DNA of 64,000 nt from NCBI RefSeq assembly GCF_009363095.1, contig NZ_CP045295.1, positions 4,415,001 to 4,479,000 of the forward strand, in the 5' to 3' direction. Of this stretch, positions 44,104-53,817 are shown in pieces; positions within the stretch are counted from its first letter, which is position 1, and every line of letters begins with the position of its first letter. The position numbers and the translations under genes are program-made. Under the pieces are notes generated by a model. That model saw only the letters and a program-made list of their open reading frames with translations. It did not search any database and had not been told where the DNA came from. This DNA comes from Paenibacillus cellulositrophicus. GTDB taxonomy: Bacteria > Bacillota > Bacilli > Paenibacillales > Paenibacillaceae.

Positions 44104-45366
44104 TTGCAGACACAGGCGGAATTGAACGACGTGAAAACGGCCAAGCCGGCCGGCCGCAACTATATGCTGCAGCTGGCGACCGTTTTTATCGGGTTCATCA
44201 TTTTTGGGTTTTCAGAAAATATCAAGGGTCCGGCGATTCCCCGCATCCAGGCGGATTTCGGACTCGACGAGCAGCAGCTTGGAACCCTGCTCTCGCTCAA
44301 TTCGCTCGGGTATCTGCTCGCCTGTTCCTTCACAGGGTATATTACCCGCAAGATCGGGATCAAATGGGTCAGCATGATCTCGTTCGGATCGATGGTTCTC
44401 TCGGGCGTCTTCATCTTATTGTCGCGAACATACCCTCTATTTTCGGCGTCCTATTTTTTCATGTACATCGGCAACGGCATGCTGGAAATCGGCCTGGCGA
44501 TTCTGGGAGCGCGGATTTTCGTGCGCAATACCGGGACGATGATGAACTTGTCGCACTTTTTCTATGGGCTCAGTTCGATCGTGGCGCCGATGATCGCCTC
44601 AGGTTTAATGTCCGTTTCGATCATGGGCGTGATGCTCGGCTGGCGTGAGATGTATATGGTGATGCTCGCGCTGGCGGTGATTCCGATGATCCCGGCGCTG
44701 CTCGGCCGGTTTCCGGGCGACGACACCGTCCAGGAGGACCGGATCTCGCTGTGGATGCTGACCAAGGACCGGGCCTTGTGGATGATTGTGCTGCTGCTGA
44801 CCTTCGGAGTCATTTCGGAAATGGCCGTAGGCAGCTGGCTGGTGAATTTTCTGGAGAAAAGCTATCACTGGGACCAGACGGCAGCTTCGGGCATGCTCTC
44901 GATCTTTTTCCTTTGTTTCTCACTGGCACGCCTTTTCCTGGGCCCCGTAACGGACCGGATCGGTTTTATTCTGTCGCTGATGATCCTCTCCAGCTTTTCG
45001 GGGCTGTGCACGTTCGCCGCCATTGTCAGCGGGGAAGGGGGCGCGTTCCTGTTTGCGGCCGCAGGCATCGGCATTGCTCCGATTTATCCGACCGTCATGG
45101 CGGTTATCGCCAAGCGTTACGTTAAAGGAAGCGATACGGCTATCACCTTCACCGTCACCCTAATGGGGGTCGGCAGCGTGATCGGCAATTATCTGATCGG
45201 CGCCATCACGAGCGGCGTAAAGCATATCTTTGGTTCCGGCACCCCTGAAGGCCTGGTCCGGGGACTGCAGGCCGGATATTCGTTTATCGGCTTATGCGCC
45301 CTGATCTGCTCGGCGGTCAGCTTCGTGCTGTACCGGTATTTGAAAAAAAGAAACGAACTGCTGTAG
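44104..45366 (+). CDS. MFS transporter
   Basis: This 420-residue protein has about twelve membrane segments, with ENIKGPAIPRIQADFGLDE after helix 1 and a conserved second half including PIYPTVMAVIAKRYV. The pattern recalls sugar or metabolite MFS carriers (FucP-like group) and not the drug pumps nearby. The start is TTG, with AAGGAG 9 nt upstream. The inverted repeat in its leader suggests specific control. The substrate is unknown. Confidence 0.87.
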   Translation: MQTQAELNDVKTAKPAGRNYMLQLATVFIGFIIFGFSENIKGPAIPRIQADFGLDEQQLGTLLSLNSLGYLLACSFTGYITRKIGIKWVSMISFGSMVLSGVFILLSRTYPLFSASYFFMYIGNGMLEIGLAILGARIFVRNTGTMMNLSHFFYGLSSIVAPMIASGLMSVSIMGVMLGWREMYMVMLALAVIPMIPALLGRFPGDDTVQEDRISLWMLTKDRALWMIVLLLTFGVISEMAVGSWLVNFLEKSYHWDQTAASGMLSIFFLCFSLARLFLGPVTDRIGFILSLMILSSFSGLCTFAAIVSGEGGAFLFAAAGIGIAPIYPTVMAVIAKRYVKGSDTAITFTVTLMGVGSVIGNYLIGAITSGVKHIFGSGTPEGLVRGLQAGYSFIGLCALICSAVSFVLYRYLKKRNELL

Positions 45367-45427
45367 GGAAAGCGTGGGGGTTCCTCACGCTTTTTCCTAA
45401 CGCTCTCTCAGGAGACGATGAACAATC

Positions 45428-47059
45428 ATGAGTGTGAACCAAACTATAAACGATATACAGTGGCAAGAGCTGATCCGCAGCGTTGCGGAGTATTATAACG
45501 ACCTGACGATCAAACGCGGATTTCAATATTATAAACAGGGCCGGGTGACGGAGCTGTCGATTGGCGGGGATGGCGAAATTGAGGCCGTGGTGAAGGGCGG
45601 GGAGGCTTACCGTGTCCACCTGAATCCCGAGTCAGTTCAGGAGGGGCGCTGCAGCTGCCCGGTCGGGGAACGATGCAAGCATTCCATCGCCGCCCTCCTG
45701 GAGTATGTCAGCCGGCAGGGCCGATCCGTGCATGCGATTGTCAATGCGCATACGACCGTCAGGCTCCAGCACCATCTGCCGGAGACGGAAGCTGAAGAAG
45801 ACCTCGGGCCTGTGCAGCGGGGAAGTGCGGCGGATGCTTTAAGGGAGAAGGCGGCCCATTTGGCGGAGATGAGCCTCTCCGAATGGCACGCCTTCTTCAA
45901 GCTGTGCATCACTCCGCTGGAATTTACGAGCCAGAACTCGCACTATGCCCAAAACGCCATACATGCGATCAACGCCGTCAAGCCGGACCTGACTCCGGCC
46001 ATGGAGCAGCTGTATCAGCTCCATGCCAGGCTGTATATGCTGATCAAGCTGATCAAGCCAATTGTGCCGGGCGGACGGTCTCCGGCATTTTTGGGGTACC
46101 ACGTGCAGGTGGCCGCGGATGAACTGCGGGGAGGCATGCTGCAGCTGCTGGGCGAAGGGATCGATCTGGCCGCCGAGCCGGATCAGTGGCCGCGCGTGAC
46201 CAAGACGCTGAACTACCTGCGCCGGCAGATGCTGACGGAAACGGGGCAGCAAGGTTATCTGTTCGATGTTTATGACCGGCTCTGGCTGAAATGGATCCAT
46301 CCGAACGTCACAGACACCCGGATGCATGAGGAAGAGATGCGGAAACTGCAAAGCGTCGAAGAGGAGCTGGGCGATACGCTCTCCCGGCTGCCGTGGATGC
46401 TTGCCCAGTCCCGTATTGCGTTCCTGATGGGGGAAGACCGGCAAGCCTGGTCCTGGCTGCAGGCAGCGGACAAGGCTTCCATCATCCCGCACGGCTTCCT
46501 GACCTCCTTTCTGGACGAGCTGTCCGCTTCGGAGGATTGGGCCCGCCTGCAGGAATGGCTGGTGCGGCTGGCTCCTCTGTTCAGCAATCACCGGAAGGAG
46601 CCTCTGCACGAATATGCCGCCTATTGGAACACCTTTGTCCGGCATGTGCCCGAAGCGGAGGAGACGATGTGGCATACCCTCGCCGGGATGCTGCCGTATT
46701 CCAAGGAAGTTTATGAAGATAACCTGCTGGCTCACGAAAAATGGCGCTTGTGGATGGACGTGCAGCTCAGCTCCGGCAAGGACCCGCTGGAGTTCCGGGT
46801 CAGCGTGCTTGCGCCGATCGAGAAGCAGGCGCCTGAGCTGCTGCTGCCATTCTACCATCAAGGCGTGGAGCGGCATGTCCTCCTGAAGAACCGCTCCGGC
46901 TACAAAGCCGCGGTCAAGCTGCTCAAGCGTCTGGCCAAGCTGTACAAAAAATTGAAGCGGGAGGAGCGCTGGGAAGAATTCATCATCGTGTTTTCCAGCC
47001 GCCACAGCCGGCTGCGCGCGCTTCAGGAAGAGCTTCGGAAAGGAAAGTTGATCCCATGA
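45428..47059 (+). CDS. SWIM zinc-finger protein (YwqB-like)
   Basis: This 543-residue protein has a SWIM zinc finger near the N-terminus, Cys75-x-Cys77 and Cys83-x-His85 in CSCPVGERCKHSIAALL, followed by a long helical region. SWIM domains bind DNA or proteins and often accompany SNF2 helicases. Its stop overlaps the start of the SNF2 gene by 4 bp (ATGA), so the two are translated together and probably form a complex. The pair corresponds to Bacillus ywqB-ywqA, whose cellular role is not well defined. Confidence 0.9.
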   Translation: MSVNQTINDIQWQELIRSVAEYYNDLTIKRGFQYYKQGRVTELSIGGDGEIEAVVKGGEAYRVHLNPESVQEGRCSCPVGERCKHSIAALLEYVSRQGRSVHAIVNAHTTVRLQHHLPETEAEEDLGPVQRGSAADALREKAAHLAEMSLSEWHAFFKLCITPLEFTSQNSHYAQNAIHAINAVKPDLTPAMEQLYQLHARLYMLIKLIKPIVPGGRSPAFLGYHVQVAADELRGGMLQLLGEGIDLAAEPDQWPRVTKTLNYLRRQMLTETGQQGYLFDVYDRLWLKWIHPNVTDTRMHEEEMRKLQSVEEELGDTLSRLPWMLAQSRIAFLMGEDRQAWSWLQAADKASIIPHGFLTSFLDELSASEDWARLQEWLVRLAPLFSNHRKEPLHEYAAYWNTFVRHVPEAEETMWHTLAGMLPYSKEVYEDNLLAHEKWRLWMDVQLSSGKDPLEFRVSVLAPIEKQAPELLLPFYHQGVERHVLLKNRSGYKAAVKLLKRLAKLYKKLKREERWEEFIIVFSSRHSRLRALQEELRKGKLIP

Positions 47060-50000
47060 TTCCATACACCGACACCATCACGATCCATACCCGGCTCAGC
47101 GGGTACGGCGACGCGCTCATCTACGGCTCGACGCCAACGCGCCGGACCGTGCCCGGCATCGACCTGAAGCACAGGCTGTTCGCCTGGCATGAAGAGACTT
47201 TGTACGGTACGCAGCTGGACGTTCAGCAGGTGCAGGACATCGAGCTGGTCATTCTGCCGGCCGAGTACGTCATTGCGTTCTTCGCCCAGCTGGACCTGCT
47301 TGCCCACATCCAGTGGGCGGGAGACGAAGGGACGGAGACGTTGATCCGGCTCGCTCCTGCGCTGATGTCCTGCGTTCGTGAGAAGCGGTACAACCCGAGC
47401 CTGCCCGCGTTTCAGTCCGGCAAGCTTCAGTGGAACTGGGATGAATCCCGGCTGGATGCCGAAGCGCGGGAAGAGATCAGGGACCTGGGACCGGAGTTCG
47501 CCGAGGGGCTGCGCGCCGCGTTCTCTTCGCTGGTATTCAGCGAATGCTATGGAACGGAAGCGACGGCTTCCGACCTGCGCCGCGAGTACCCGATGCTCTT
47601 CACGAGAGAGGGGGCCGTCGCCGGCTTGACCGAGCAGGCGTGGCTCATCTCGATCGGCTGGAAAGCGGACGCGGCGCCGTTTCGGCCCGTGCTGCAGCTG
47701 CTGGAGCCGGACGAAGCCGAGCCCGTCTGGCGCCTTCAGCTTGTGCTGCAGGACAAGCTGGACCCGTCGGTGCTGGTGCCTGTCCGTCTGGATGCGGACG
47801 GACAGGCTTCTGGCGTGTGGCCGGACGTATGGACGGCCCACATCCGCGAGCGCTCCGCCGGGTGGGCGGAGCATCTGCGCGCCAGCCTGCCGGCGAGCGT
47901 GCGGGCTGCGGAGCGCAGCGACGTGCTGGGCCAGCCGCTGTCCGACGCGGCGGCGTGGCAGTTTTTGACGGCGGACAGCCGCCGTCTGCTGGATGCGGGC
48001 TGGCAGGTGCTGCTGCCCGCGTGGTGGGAAGCCGCCAGCCGGCGGAAGCCGAAGCTGCGGGCCAAGGTCAAGGCCGGCGAGGGCGAGGAGGCCGCCGCCA
48101 AAGGGCAGGGCAGCTCACTGTTCGGCCTGGACTCGATCATTCAGTTTGACTGGCGGGTGTCGATCGGCGACCTCCAGATCACGGAGGACGAATTCAAGGA
48201 GCTGGTCGCCCGCAACGAGCGACTGGTTCGCTTCCGCGGCGAATGGATTACGCTCGACCCCAGCCTGATCAAGCAGATCGGCCAGATGATGGAAGGAGTC
48301 GACAGCTCGCAGGGCTTGTCCCTTCAGGACGTTCTCCATCTGCATCTCCAGCGGAAGGACGAGGATGCCGGCTCCCGGAAGCGGGAGGACGGCGAGGAAG
48401 AAGAGGCGGACGAGGATCCGGATGAAGCGGCTCGGATCGAGCTCGAAGTAGAGCTGAACGAGCATCTTCTGACGCTCATGAACCAGCTCAGCCAGAAGTC
48501 GGCCTGGCCGAAGCTGGACGTTCCATCCGGGCTGCAGGCCGAGCTGCGTTCTTACCAGTACGACGGGTTCTCCTGGCTTGCGTTTCTGCGCCGGTTTGGG
48601 CTGGGCGCGTGCCTTGCCGACGATATGGGCCTGGGGAAAACCATCCAGTTTATCACGTATTTGCTGCACCTGAAGGAGACGGCGGACGCATCCGGAGAAC
48701 GGCGCCTTCCTTCGCTGCTGATCTGCCCGACCTCGGTGCTGGGCAACTGGCAGAAGGAGATCAGCCGCTTTGCGCCTTCGCTGAAGGTGCTGCTGCATTA
48801 CGGCAGCCGCCGGTCAGGCGAGGCGTCGCTCCGCGAAGAACTACGCGAGGCCGATGTGGTTCTGACCTCGTACGCGACCGCGACGCTGGACCAGGACCTG
48901 CTGAAGGAGTTCGCCTGGGAATCACTGTGCCTGGACGAGGCGCAGAACATCAAGAACGCCCAGACGAAGCAGTCGGCCGCCGTGCGCAGCTTTCCGGCCC
49001 GGCACCGGATCGCGCTGACCGGAACGCCGATCGAAAACCGGCTTTCCGAGCTGTGGTCGCTGTACGATTTTATGAACCCGGGATATCTGGGCAGCCTTCG
49101 GAGCTTCCAGGTCCGCTTTATTCAGCCGATCGAGCGGGATCAGGACGAGCAGCGGACGGCGCAGCTGCAAAAGCTGGTGAAGCCGTTTATGCTTCGGCGG
49201 AAGAAGAAGGATCCGCACATCCAGCTGGAGCTGCCGGAAAAGAACGAGATGAAAACCTATATCCACCTGACTGCCGAGCAAAGCGCCCTCTACGATCAGA
49301 CGGTCAACGACCTGATGAACCGGGTGCAGAAGTTGGAGGGCATTCAGCGGAAGGGGGCCATTCTGTCGGCCCTGACGCAGCTCAAGCAGGTCTGCGACCA
49401 TCCGGTGCTCTTGACCAGGGAGTCGGTCGACAACTTTGTGGATCCCGCGGATATTGCCGCGGTTTCTGGTACGGCGGGCGCAGCGGCAGGCACGGAAGGT
49501 GCGGCTGACTCAGGTATCCTGAGTGATTCAAACGCTCCAGGAGTTTTAGATGATCTGGAGACTGCCGGAAAGCATGAGGCTGAGGGCAGCGAAGCGGCTA
49601 TAGTTGATCAACGGGCTTCGGCTGGCACAGTTGATGCCGTTGACTTGGCTGCGGAAACTTCAGCCGAAGCAAAGGCGCCAGAGCATGAGGCTGCTGCATG
49701 GATTGCAGCTGAATCCTCAGGAGGCCAGCTCGACACGGAACGGCTAATCAGCCGCTCGGCTAAGCTGGAACGGCTGCTGGCTATGGTCAAAGAGCTGCGG
49801 GAAGAGGGCGACCGCTGCCTGATTTTTACGCAGTATATCGGCATGGGCCAGATCCTTCAGCGGGTGCTGGGGCAGGAGCTGCAGGAGCCGGTGCTGTATT
49901 TGAACGGCAGCACGTCCAAGACCGCTCGGGACCGGATGATCGAACAGTTCCAGTCCCAGTCGCTGCCGGCCGACGAGCAGCCGGGTGTGTTCATCCTGTC

Positions 50001-50301
50001 GATCAAGGCGGGGGGCGTCGGTCTGAACCTGACTGCGGCCAACCACGTCTTCCACTTCGACCGCTGGTGGAACCCGGCCGTGGAGAACCAGGCGACGGAC
50101 CGGGCCTACCGGATGGGCCAGACCAAGGACGTGCAGGTGCACAAGTTCATCTCGCTCGGCACGCTTGAGGAGCGGATCGACGATATGCTGGAGAGCAAGC
50201 AGCAGCTCAGCGATAATGTCATTTCCAGTACGGAAAGCTGGATTACCGAGCTGTCGACCGATGCGCTGAAGGACCTGTTTACGCTGCGGCGCGACTGGTA
50301 G
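47056..50301 (+). CDS. SNF2-family DNA helicase/translocase (YwqA-like) with an inter-lobe insert
   Basis: This 1081-residue protein has a variable N-terminal half and two RecA lobes. Motif I ADDMGLGKT (Lys528), motif II DEAQ (627-630) and TGTPIENRLSELWSL are in lobe 1; GGVGLNLTAANHVFHFDRWWNP and TDRAYRMGQ are in lobe 2. It should be a DNA-dependent ATPase that remodels protein-DNA complexes. Residues about 796-895 between the lobes form a low-complexity Ala/Glu/Ser/Gly/Asp-rich insert unlike the helicase core. GC content is very high in the N-terminal half. It is translationally coupled to the SWIM gene. Confidence 0.94.
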   Translation: MIPYTDTITIHTRLSGYGDALIYGSTPTRRTVPGIDLKHRLFAWHEETLYGTQLDVQQVQDIELVILPAEYVIAFFAQLDLLAHIQWAGDEGTETLIRLAPALMSCVREKRYNPSLPAFQSGKLQWNWDESRLDAEAREEIRDLGPEFAEGLRAAFSSLVFSECYGTEATASDLRREYPMLFTREGAVAGLTEQAWLISIGWKADAAPFRPVLQLLEPDEAEPVWRLQLVLQDKLDPSVLVPVRLDADGQASGVWPDVWTAHIRERSAGWAEHLRASLPASVRAAERSDVLGQPLSDAAAWQFLTADSRRLLDAGWQVLLPAWWEAASRRKPKLRAKVKAGEGEEAAAKGQGSSLFGLDSIIQFDWRVSIGDLQITEDEFKELVARNERLVRFRGEWITLDPSLIKQIGQMMEGVDSSQGLSLQDVLHLHLQRKDEDAGSRKREDGEEEEADEDPDEAARIELEVELNEHLLTLMNQLSQKSAWPKLDVPSGLQAELRSYQYDGFSWLAFLRRFGLGACLADDMGLGKTIQFITYLLHLKETADASGERRLPSLLICPTSVLGNWQKEISRFAPSLKVLLHYGSRRSGEASLREELREADVVLTSYATATLDQDLLKEFAWESLCLDEAQNIKNAQTKQSAAVRSFPARHRIALTGTPIENRLSELWSLYDFMNPGYLGSLRSFQVRFIQPIERDQDEQRTAQLQKLVKPFMLRRKKKDPHIQLELPEKNEMKTYIHLTAEQSALYDQTVNDLMNRVQKLEGIQRKGAILSALTQLKQVCDHPVLLTRESVDNFVDPADIAAVSGTAGAAAGTEGAADSGILSDSNAPGVLDDLETAGKHEAEGSEAAIVDQRASAGTVDAVDLAAETSAEAKAPEHEAAAWIAAESSGGQLDTERLISRSAKLERLLAMVKELREEGDRCLIFTQYIGMGQILQRVLGQELQEPVLYLNGSTSKTARDRMIEQFQSQSLPADEQPGVFILSIKAGGVGLNLTAANHVFHFDRWWNPAVENQATDRAYRMGQTKDVQVHKFISLGTLEERIDDMLESKQQLSDNVISSTESWITELSTDALKDLFTLRRDW

Positions 50302-50420
50302 GGACAGCATGGAAGAAGCTGAGGGAGAAGCTGGAGACATGTATCATTAGTTGGGGTGCGAGAACAGCGCAATCATGGTTCAGAAACATGAAATCATCAG
50401 CGATGAAATAATCCATATTG

Positions 50421-50454
50421 AAAAACAGCTGCAGGAAATTGCAGCTGTTTTTTT
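50421..50454 (+). terminator. Terminator after the SNF2 gene
   Basis: AAAACAGCTGCA (50422-50433) and TGCAGCTGTTTT (50440-50451) form a perfect stem followed by T residues, 120 nt after the SNF2 stop. Confidence 0.85.
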
Positions 50455-50556
50455 GCTGTTAGCGTGCCTGACACGCATGATCCTTAATTCCCGAGCTGCC
50501 TGGTTTGGACTGCCTTCATGCCCAAGTGGCCGACTAAGGTTAAAGCCCAACACACG

Positions 50557-51507
50557 TTATCCTTTGGAATTCCCGAGCTCCTTGCTCTGATCCACCTGCA
50601 CTCCCGGGCTCCGCTTCAGGTTCACACCCATTACGCCGCCGATAATCAGGACAGCTCCCACCCAGTGGTACCAGTCCAGACGCTCGTTCATCAGCAGCAC
50701 GCCGCCGGCGATCGTCACAACCGTGGAGAGGCTGCCGAAGACGCTGACGCGGGAAGCCTCCATGCGGGACAGGGCATAATTGGTCAGAAACGAAGTGACC
50801 AGAGAGGACAATACACCAAGGTACAGCACGGCCAGAAGAAATTTAGGCTCCAGGAACGGCGTGAAATACTGGCTGAGCGTCCCTTGAGATACATGCTTAA
50901 TCACCGATATGGCGTTGAAAAACACAAAGCCGAAGAAGGTGATGATGTAGGTCATATCCTTTGGACGCCAGGTTTTGGTCATCCTCCGGGCGCCTGTATT
51001 ATATCCTGCCATGGACAGGGCAGACAGGAGGATCAGCAGGATACCGCCAAGGCTGGCGGAGGAGATGCTGATCCCTGGCACGGCGAAGATCAGAATGACA
51101 CCGGCCACCGAAACCAGGGTGAACATTTTTTGGGCAAACGTCGTGTGCTCCTTAAGGAAGATCGCAGCCAGAATCATCGTAAATACCGGCACGACCGCCT
51201 GGACGATCCCGGCCACCGATGACGAGGCGTAGAGCAGTCCAAATGCCTGCAAGGCAAAAAACAGCGAAGGATAAAAAAGGGCCAGCGGAAGCAGCGCGGC
51301 TGTCCGGGGCATGACTTCCTTCATTCGGGCCCGTCCGGGAAAGGCGAACAGCGATGCCGCCAGAAAGGACAGCGTGAAGCGATGGGCAAGCGTGTCGAGC
51401 GGATCCGATACGCTGAGCGCGATTTTGACGAAAATAAAAGACAATCCGATGATCAAAGCGTTGATGAGCGCGGCCGCGACCGCTTTTTTATTCGAAGAAG
51501 CATTCAT
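50557..51507 (-). CDS. EamA/DMT-family transporter
   Basis: This 316-residue protein has ten membrane segments forming two EamA repeats (about 8-140 and 155-295), typical of small-molecule exporters of the drug/metabolite superfamily. GGGAGGT precedes the ATG by 9 nt. It is divergent from a MocR-type regulator, a common pairing in which the regulator senses an amino-containing metabolite via PLP and controls the exporter. The substrate is unknown. Confidence 0.9.
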   Translation of the reverse strand: MNASSNKKAVAAALINALIIGLSFIFVKIALSVSDPLDTLAHRFTLSFLAASLFAFPGRARMKEVMPRTAALLPLALFYPSLFFALQAFGLLYASSSVAGIVQAVVPVFTMILAAIFLKEHTTFAQKMFTLVSVAGVILIFAVPGISISSASLGGILLILLSALSMAGYNTGARRMTKTWRPKDMTYIITFFGFVFFNAISVIKHVSQGTLSQYFTPFLEPKFLLAVLYLGVLSSLVTSFLTNYALSRMEASRVSVFGSLSTVVTIAGGVLLMNERLDWYHWVGAVLIIGGVMGVNLKRSPGVQVDQSKELGNSKG

Positions 51508-51543
51508 AAAGTCAGACCTCCCTAATCACTGCGCGCGCTTTAT

Positions 51544-51624
51544 GGACCGGTCCTGTTGATGGTTTCATTTTACGGGGGACGCGGCTGTGCTACAATATCA
51601 ATAATCATCATCTGTACCGGTACA
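51544..51624. promoter_or_regulatory. Two ACCGGT palindromes between EamA and MocR genes
   Basis: GGACCGGTCC (51544-51553) and TGTACCGGTACA (51613-51624) are perfect palindromes sharing the core ACCGGT, with centres 70 bp apart, about 6.7 DNA turns. They are candidate MocR operators. Confidence 0.5.
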
Positions 51625-51649
51625 AAAGAGCGGGGGAGGAGGCGTTACG

Positions 51650-52990
51650 ATGTATAAATACGCCGAGCTGATCAACGATTTGGAACTGCAAATCTCGGGT
51701 GACGCCTATAAGGAGGGGGACAGGCTGCCGTCCATCCGGGAGCTGTCAAAGCGCTATGATTGCAGCAAAAGCACGGTGATCCGCGCGCTGGAGGAGCTTC
51801 AGGACAAGCATTTGATTTATGCCGCCCCCAAGAGCGGTTATTACGTGATGAAGCGGTCCGGAAAAAAGCAGAATCCGGGAAACCGGTGGATCGATTTTAC
51901 GGCAGCCGCGCCGGATCCGGATATTTTTCCGTATCTGGATTTTCAGCATTGTATCAATAAAGCGATCGATATGTACCGCAACGACTTGTTCATTTACGGA
52001 ACCCCTCAGGGACTGCCGTCCTTGATCCGCGAGATGCAGCGCCAATTGGCCTCTTACCAGGTGTTCACCGATCAGCGCGGTATCTTCATTACGTCCGGGG
52101 TACAGCAGTCGCTGGGGCTGCTGGCGCGTATTCCGTTTCCGAACGGCAGGCACCGGGTTTTGGTGGAACAGCCGTGTTATCCGCTGCTGATGGAGTACCT
52201 GAAGACGTACGGCATAGAAGCAGAAGGGATCCGGCGGTCGGACGACGGCATCGATCTGGATGAGCTGGAACGGATGTTTAAGACCAGGGAGATCAAGTGG
52301 TTCTATACGGTGCCACGCTTCCACAATCCGCTGGGAGGATCCTATAACCGGTCGCAAAAGAAAGCTATCGCCCGTCTGGCGGCCCAGTACGACGTCTACA
52401 TTATCGAGGACGATTACATGGCCGATCTGGAGCAGGATGCCAAAGAGGACCCGATCTATGCGTACGACAACTCCGCGCATGTCGTCTATTTAAAGAGTTA
52501 TTCCAAGATCATATTTCCGGGCCTGCGGATCGGTGTGGCCGTGCTCCCTGAAGCGCTGTGGAACGATTTCAACCAATTCAAAAAACTGGCGGATATTGAC
52601 AGCTCGATGCTCTCCCAGGCGGCCCTGGAGCTGTACCTCAAGAGCGGCATGTTCGAGCGCCACCGCAAAAAAATGCGCAGCTGCTATGGGCGAAGATCCG
52701 CCCTGCTGCATGAAACGATCATGATGCATGCGGGGAGTACGCAATCGTCGCATTTTACTTACCAGCCGGCCCGGCAGCTGGGTGTCCATACGTATCTGAA
52801 GCTGGAGGATGCTGCCCGTGCCCGTCAGGTGATCCAGCGGCTGCACAAAAAGTTCATTCGGGTCGAAACCGCAGATGCGGGTTACCTTGATTCGTTTGTG
52901 AAAGAGCCGCTTCTCAAGCTGAATGTGTCCAGTGTCAAGGAGCCAGATATCCGGTCCGGCATTGAGCAGGTGATTCGGGAGATCGGGTAA
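51650..52990 (+). CDS. MocR-type regulator: GntR DNA-binding domain fused to PLP aminotransferase fold
   Basis: This 446-residue protein has an N-terminal GntR winged helix (about 1-70, DRLPSIRELSKRYDCSKSTVIRAL read in parts) joined to a type I aminotransferase fold (about 80-445). The PLP lysine is Lys286 in SYSKIIFPGLRIG, and the motif RFHNPLGGSYN is also present. GGGGGAGGAGG precedes the ATG. It is divergent from the EamA transporter, its likely target. Confidence 0.94.
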   Translation: MYKYAELINDLELQISGDAYKEGDRLPSIRELSKRYDCSKSTVIRALEELQDKHLIYAAPKSGYYVMKRSGKKQNPGNRWIDFTAAAPDPDIFPYLDFQHCINKAIDMYRNDLFIYGTPQGLPSLIREMQRQLASYQVFTDQRGIFITSGVQQSLGLLARIPFPNGRHRVLVEQPCYPLLMEYLKTYGIEAEGIRRSDDGIDLDELERMFKTREIKWFYTVPRFHNPLGGSYNRSQKKAIARLAAQYDVYIIEDDYMADLEQDAKEDPIYAYDNSAHVVYLKSYSKIIFPGLRIGVAVLPEALWNDFNQFKKLADIDSSMLSQAALELYLKSGMFERHRKKMRSCYGRRSALLHETIMMHAGSTQSSHFTYQPARQLGVHTYLKLEDAARARQVIQRLHKKFIRVETADAGYLDSFVKEPLLKLNVSSVKEPDIRSGIEQVIREIG

Positions 52991-53017
52991 GACGATCGAT
53001 GTGAAGGGAGGAGACCG

Positions 53018-53737
53018 ATGTTTTTACGAAGCTTGACCATTCTGCGCAATGAACATACCAAGGGGAACGAGTACCCCTTTTCCATCCCGGCGCTGCGGAA
53101 TTTGGAGTCCCTGTCGTTTCGGGGAAACGTCACCTTTTTTGTCGGGGAAAACGGGTCGGGCAAATCCACGCTGATGGAAGGAATCGCAGACCGGTGCGGA
53201 TTCAACACGGCAGGCGGGAGCAGAAACAACGCGTATGAGGTGGATGCTTCCCAATCAGCGCTTGGCGATTATATCCGGTTGTCCTGGATGCCCAAAGTGA
53301 CGAACGGGTTTTTCCTGCGCGCGGAGACGTTTTACCATTTTGCCAGCCATCTGGACACCATGCCTGCCAGCTTACGGTATTACGGAGGGCGATCTCTGCA
53401 TGAGCAGTCGCATGGGGAGGCCTTTCTGTCGCTGTTCAAGCACCGGTTCGGTAAAAAGGCTATCTACCTGCTGGACGAGCCCGAAGCGGCCTTATCCCCG
53501 GCGCGGCTGCTGGCACTGCTGAAGGTGATCAAGGATTTGGAGAAAGAGGCCCAGTTTATCATCGCGACCCATTCGCCGATCCTGCTGGGCTATCCCGATG
53601 CGGATATCATCAATTTTGACGTCCATCCTCCCCAAGAGGTTCAATATGAAGATACGATGCACTATATTATCACCCGCCGTTTTCTTGAAAACCGGAAGCG
53701 TGTGCTGAGCGAGCTGTTTGAGGAGGACGGGGACTGA
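53018..53737 (+). CDS. Predicted AAA/ABC-type ATPase
   Basis: This 239-residue soluble protein has Walker A GENGSGKST (43-51, Lys49), the SHGEAF motif in the position of an ABC signature, and Walker B LLDEPEAALSP (Asp153, Glu154). It lacks membrane segments and belongs to the COG3910-type group of SMC/RecF-like ATPases of unknown role. GGGAGGAGACCG precedes the ATG. It lies 27 nt after the MocR gene and may share its transcript. Confidence 0.85.
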   Translation: MFLRSLTILRNEHTKGNEYPFSIPALRNLESLSFRGNVTFFVGENGSGKSTLMEGIADRCGFNTAGGSRNNAYEVDASQSALGDYIRLSWMPKVTNGFFLRAETFYHFASHLDTMPASLRYYGGRSLHEQSHGEAFLSLFKHRFGKKAIYLLDEPEAALSPARLLALLKVIKDLEKEAQFIIATHSPILLGYPDADIINFDVHPPQEVQYEDTMHYIITRRFLENRKRVLSELFEEDGD

Positions 53738-53755
53738 AGCGGATGATTCCATGTT

Positions 53756-53787
53756 AAAAGCCCATTTCGAGGAAATGGGCTTTTTTG
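53756..53787. terminator. Terminator after the ATPase gene
   Basis: AAAAGCCCATTTC and GAAATGGGCTTTT form a perfect stem with a short loop and T tract. The A-rich left side may also serve the convergent LysR gene. Confidence 0.88.
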
Positions 53788-53817
53788 CGTGGGCTCGATT
53801 GTTGCCATGGATCAAAC

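Noticed and set aside
45839..47065. 408-codon minus-strand frame
   Set aside because: It is antisense to the SWIM gene in GC-rich DNA, where stop codons are rare, and shows no recognisable domain.
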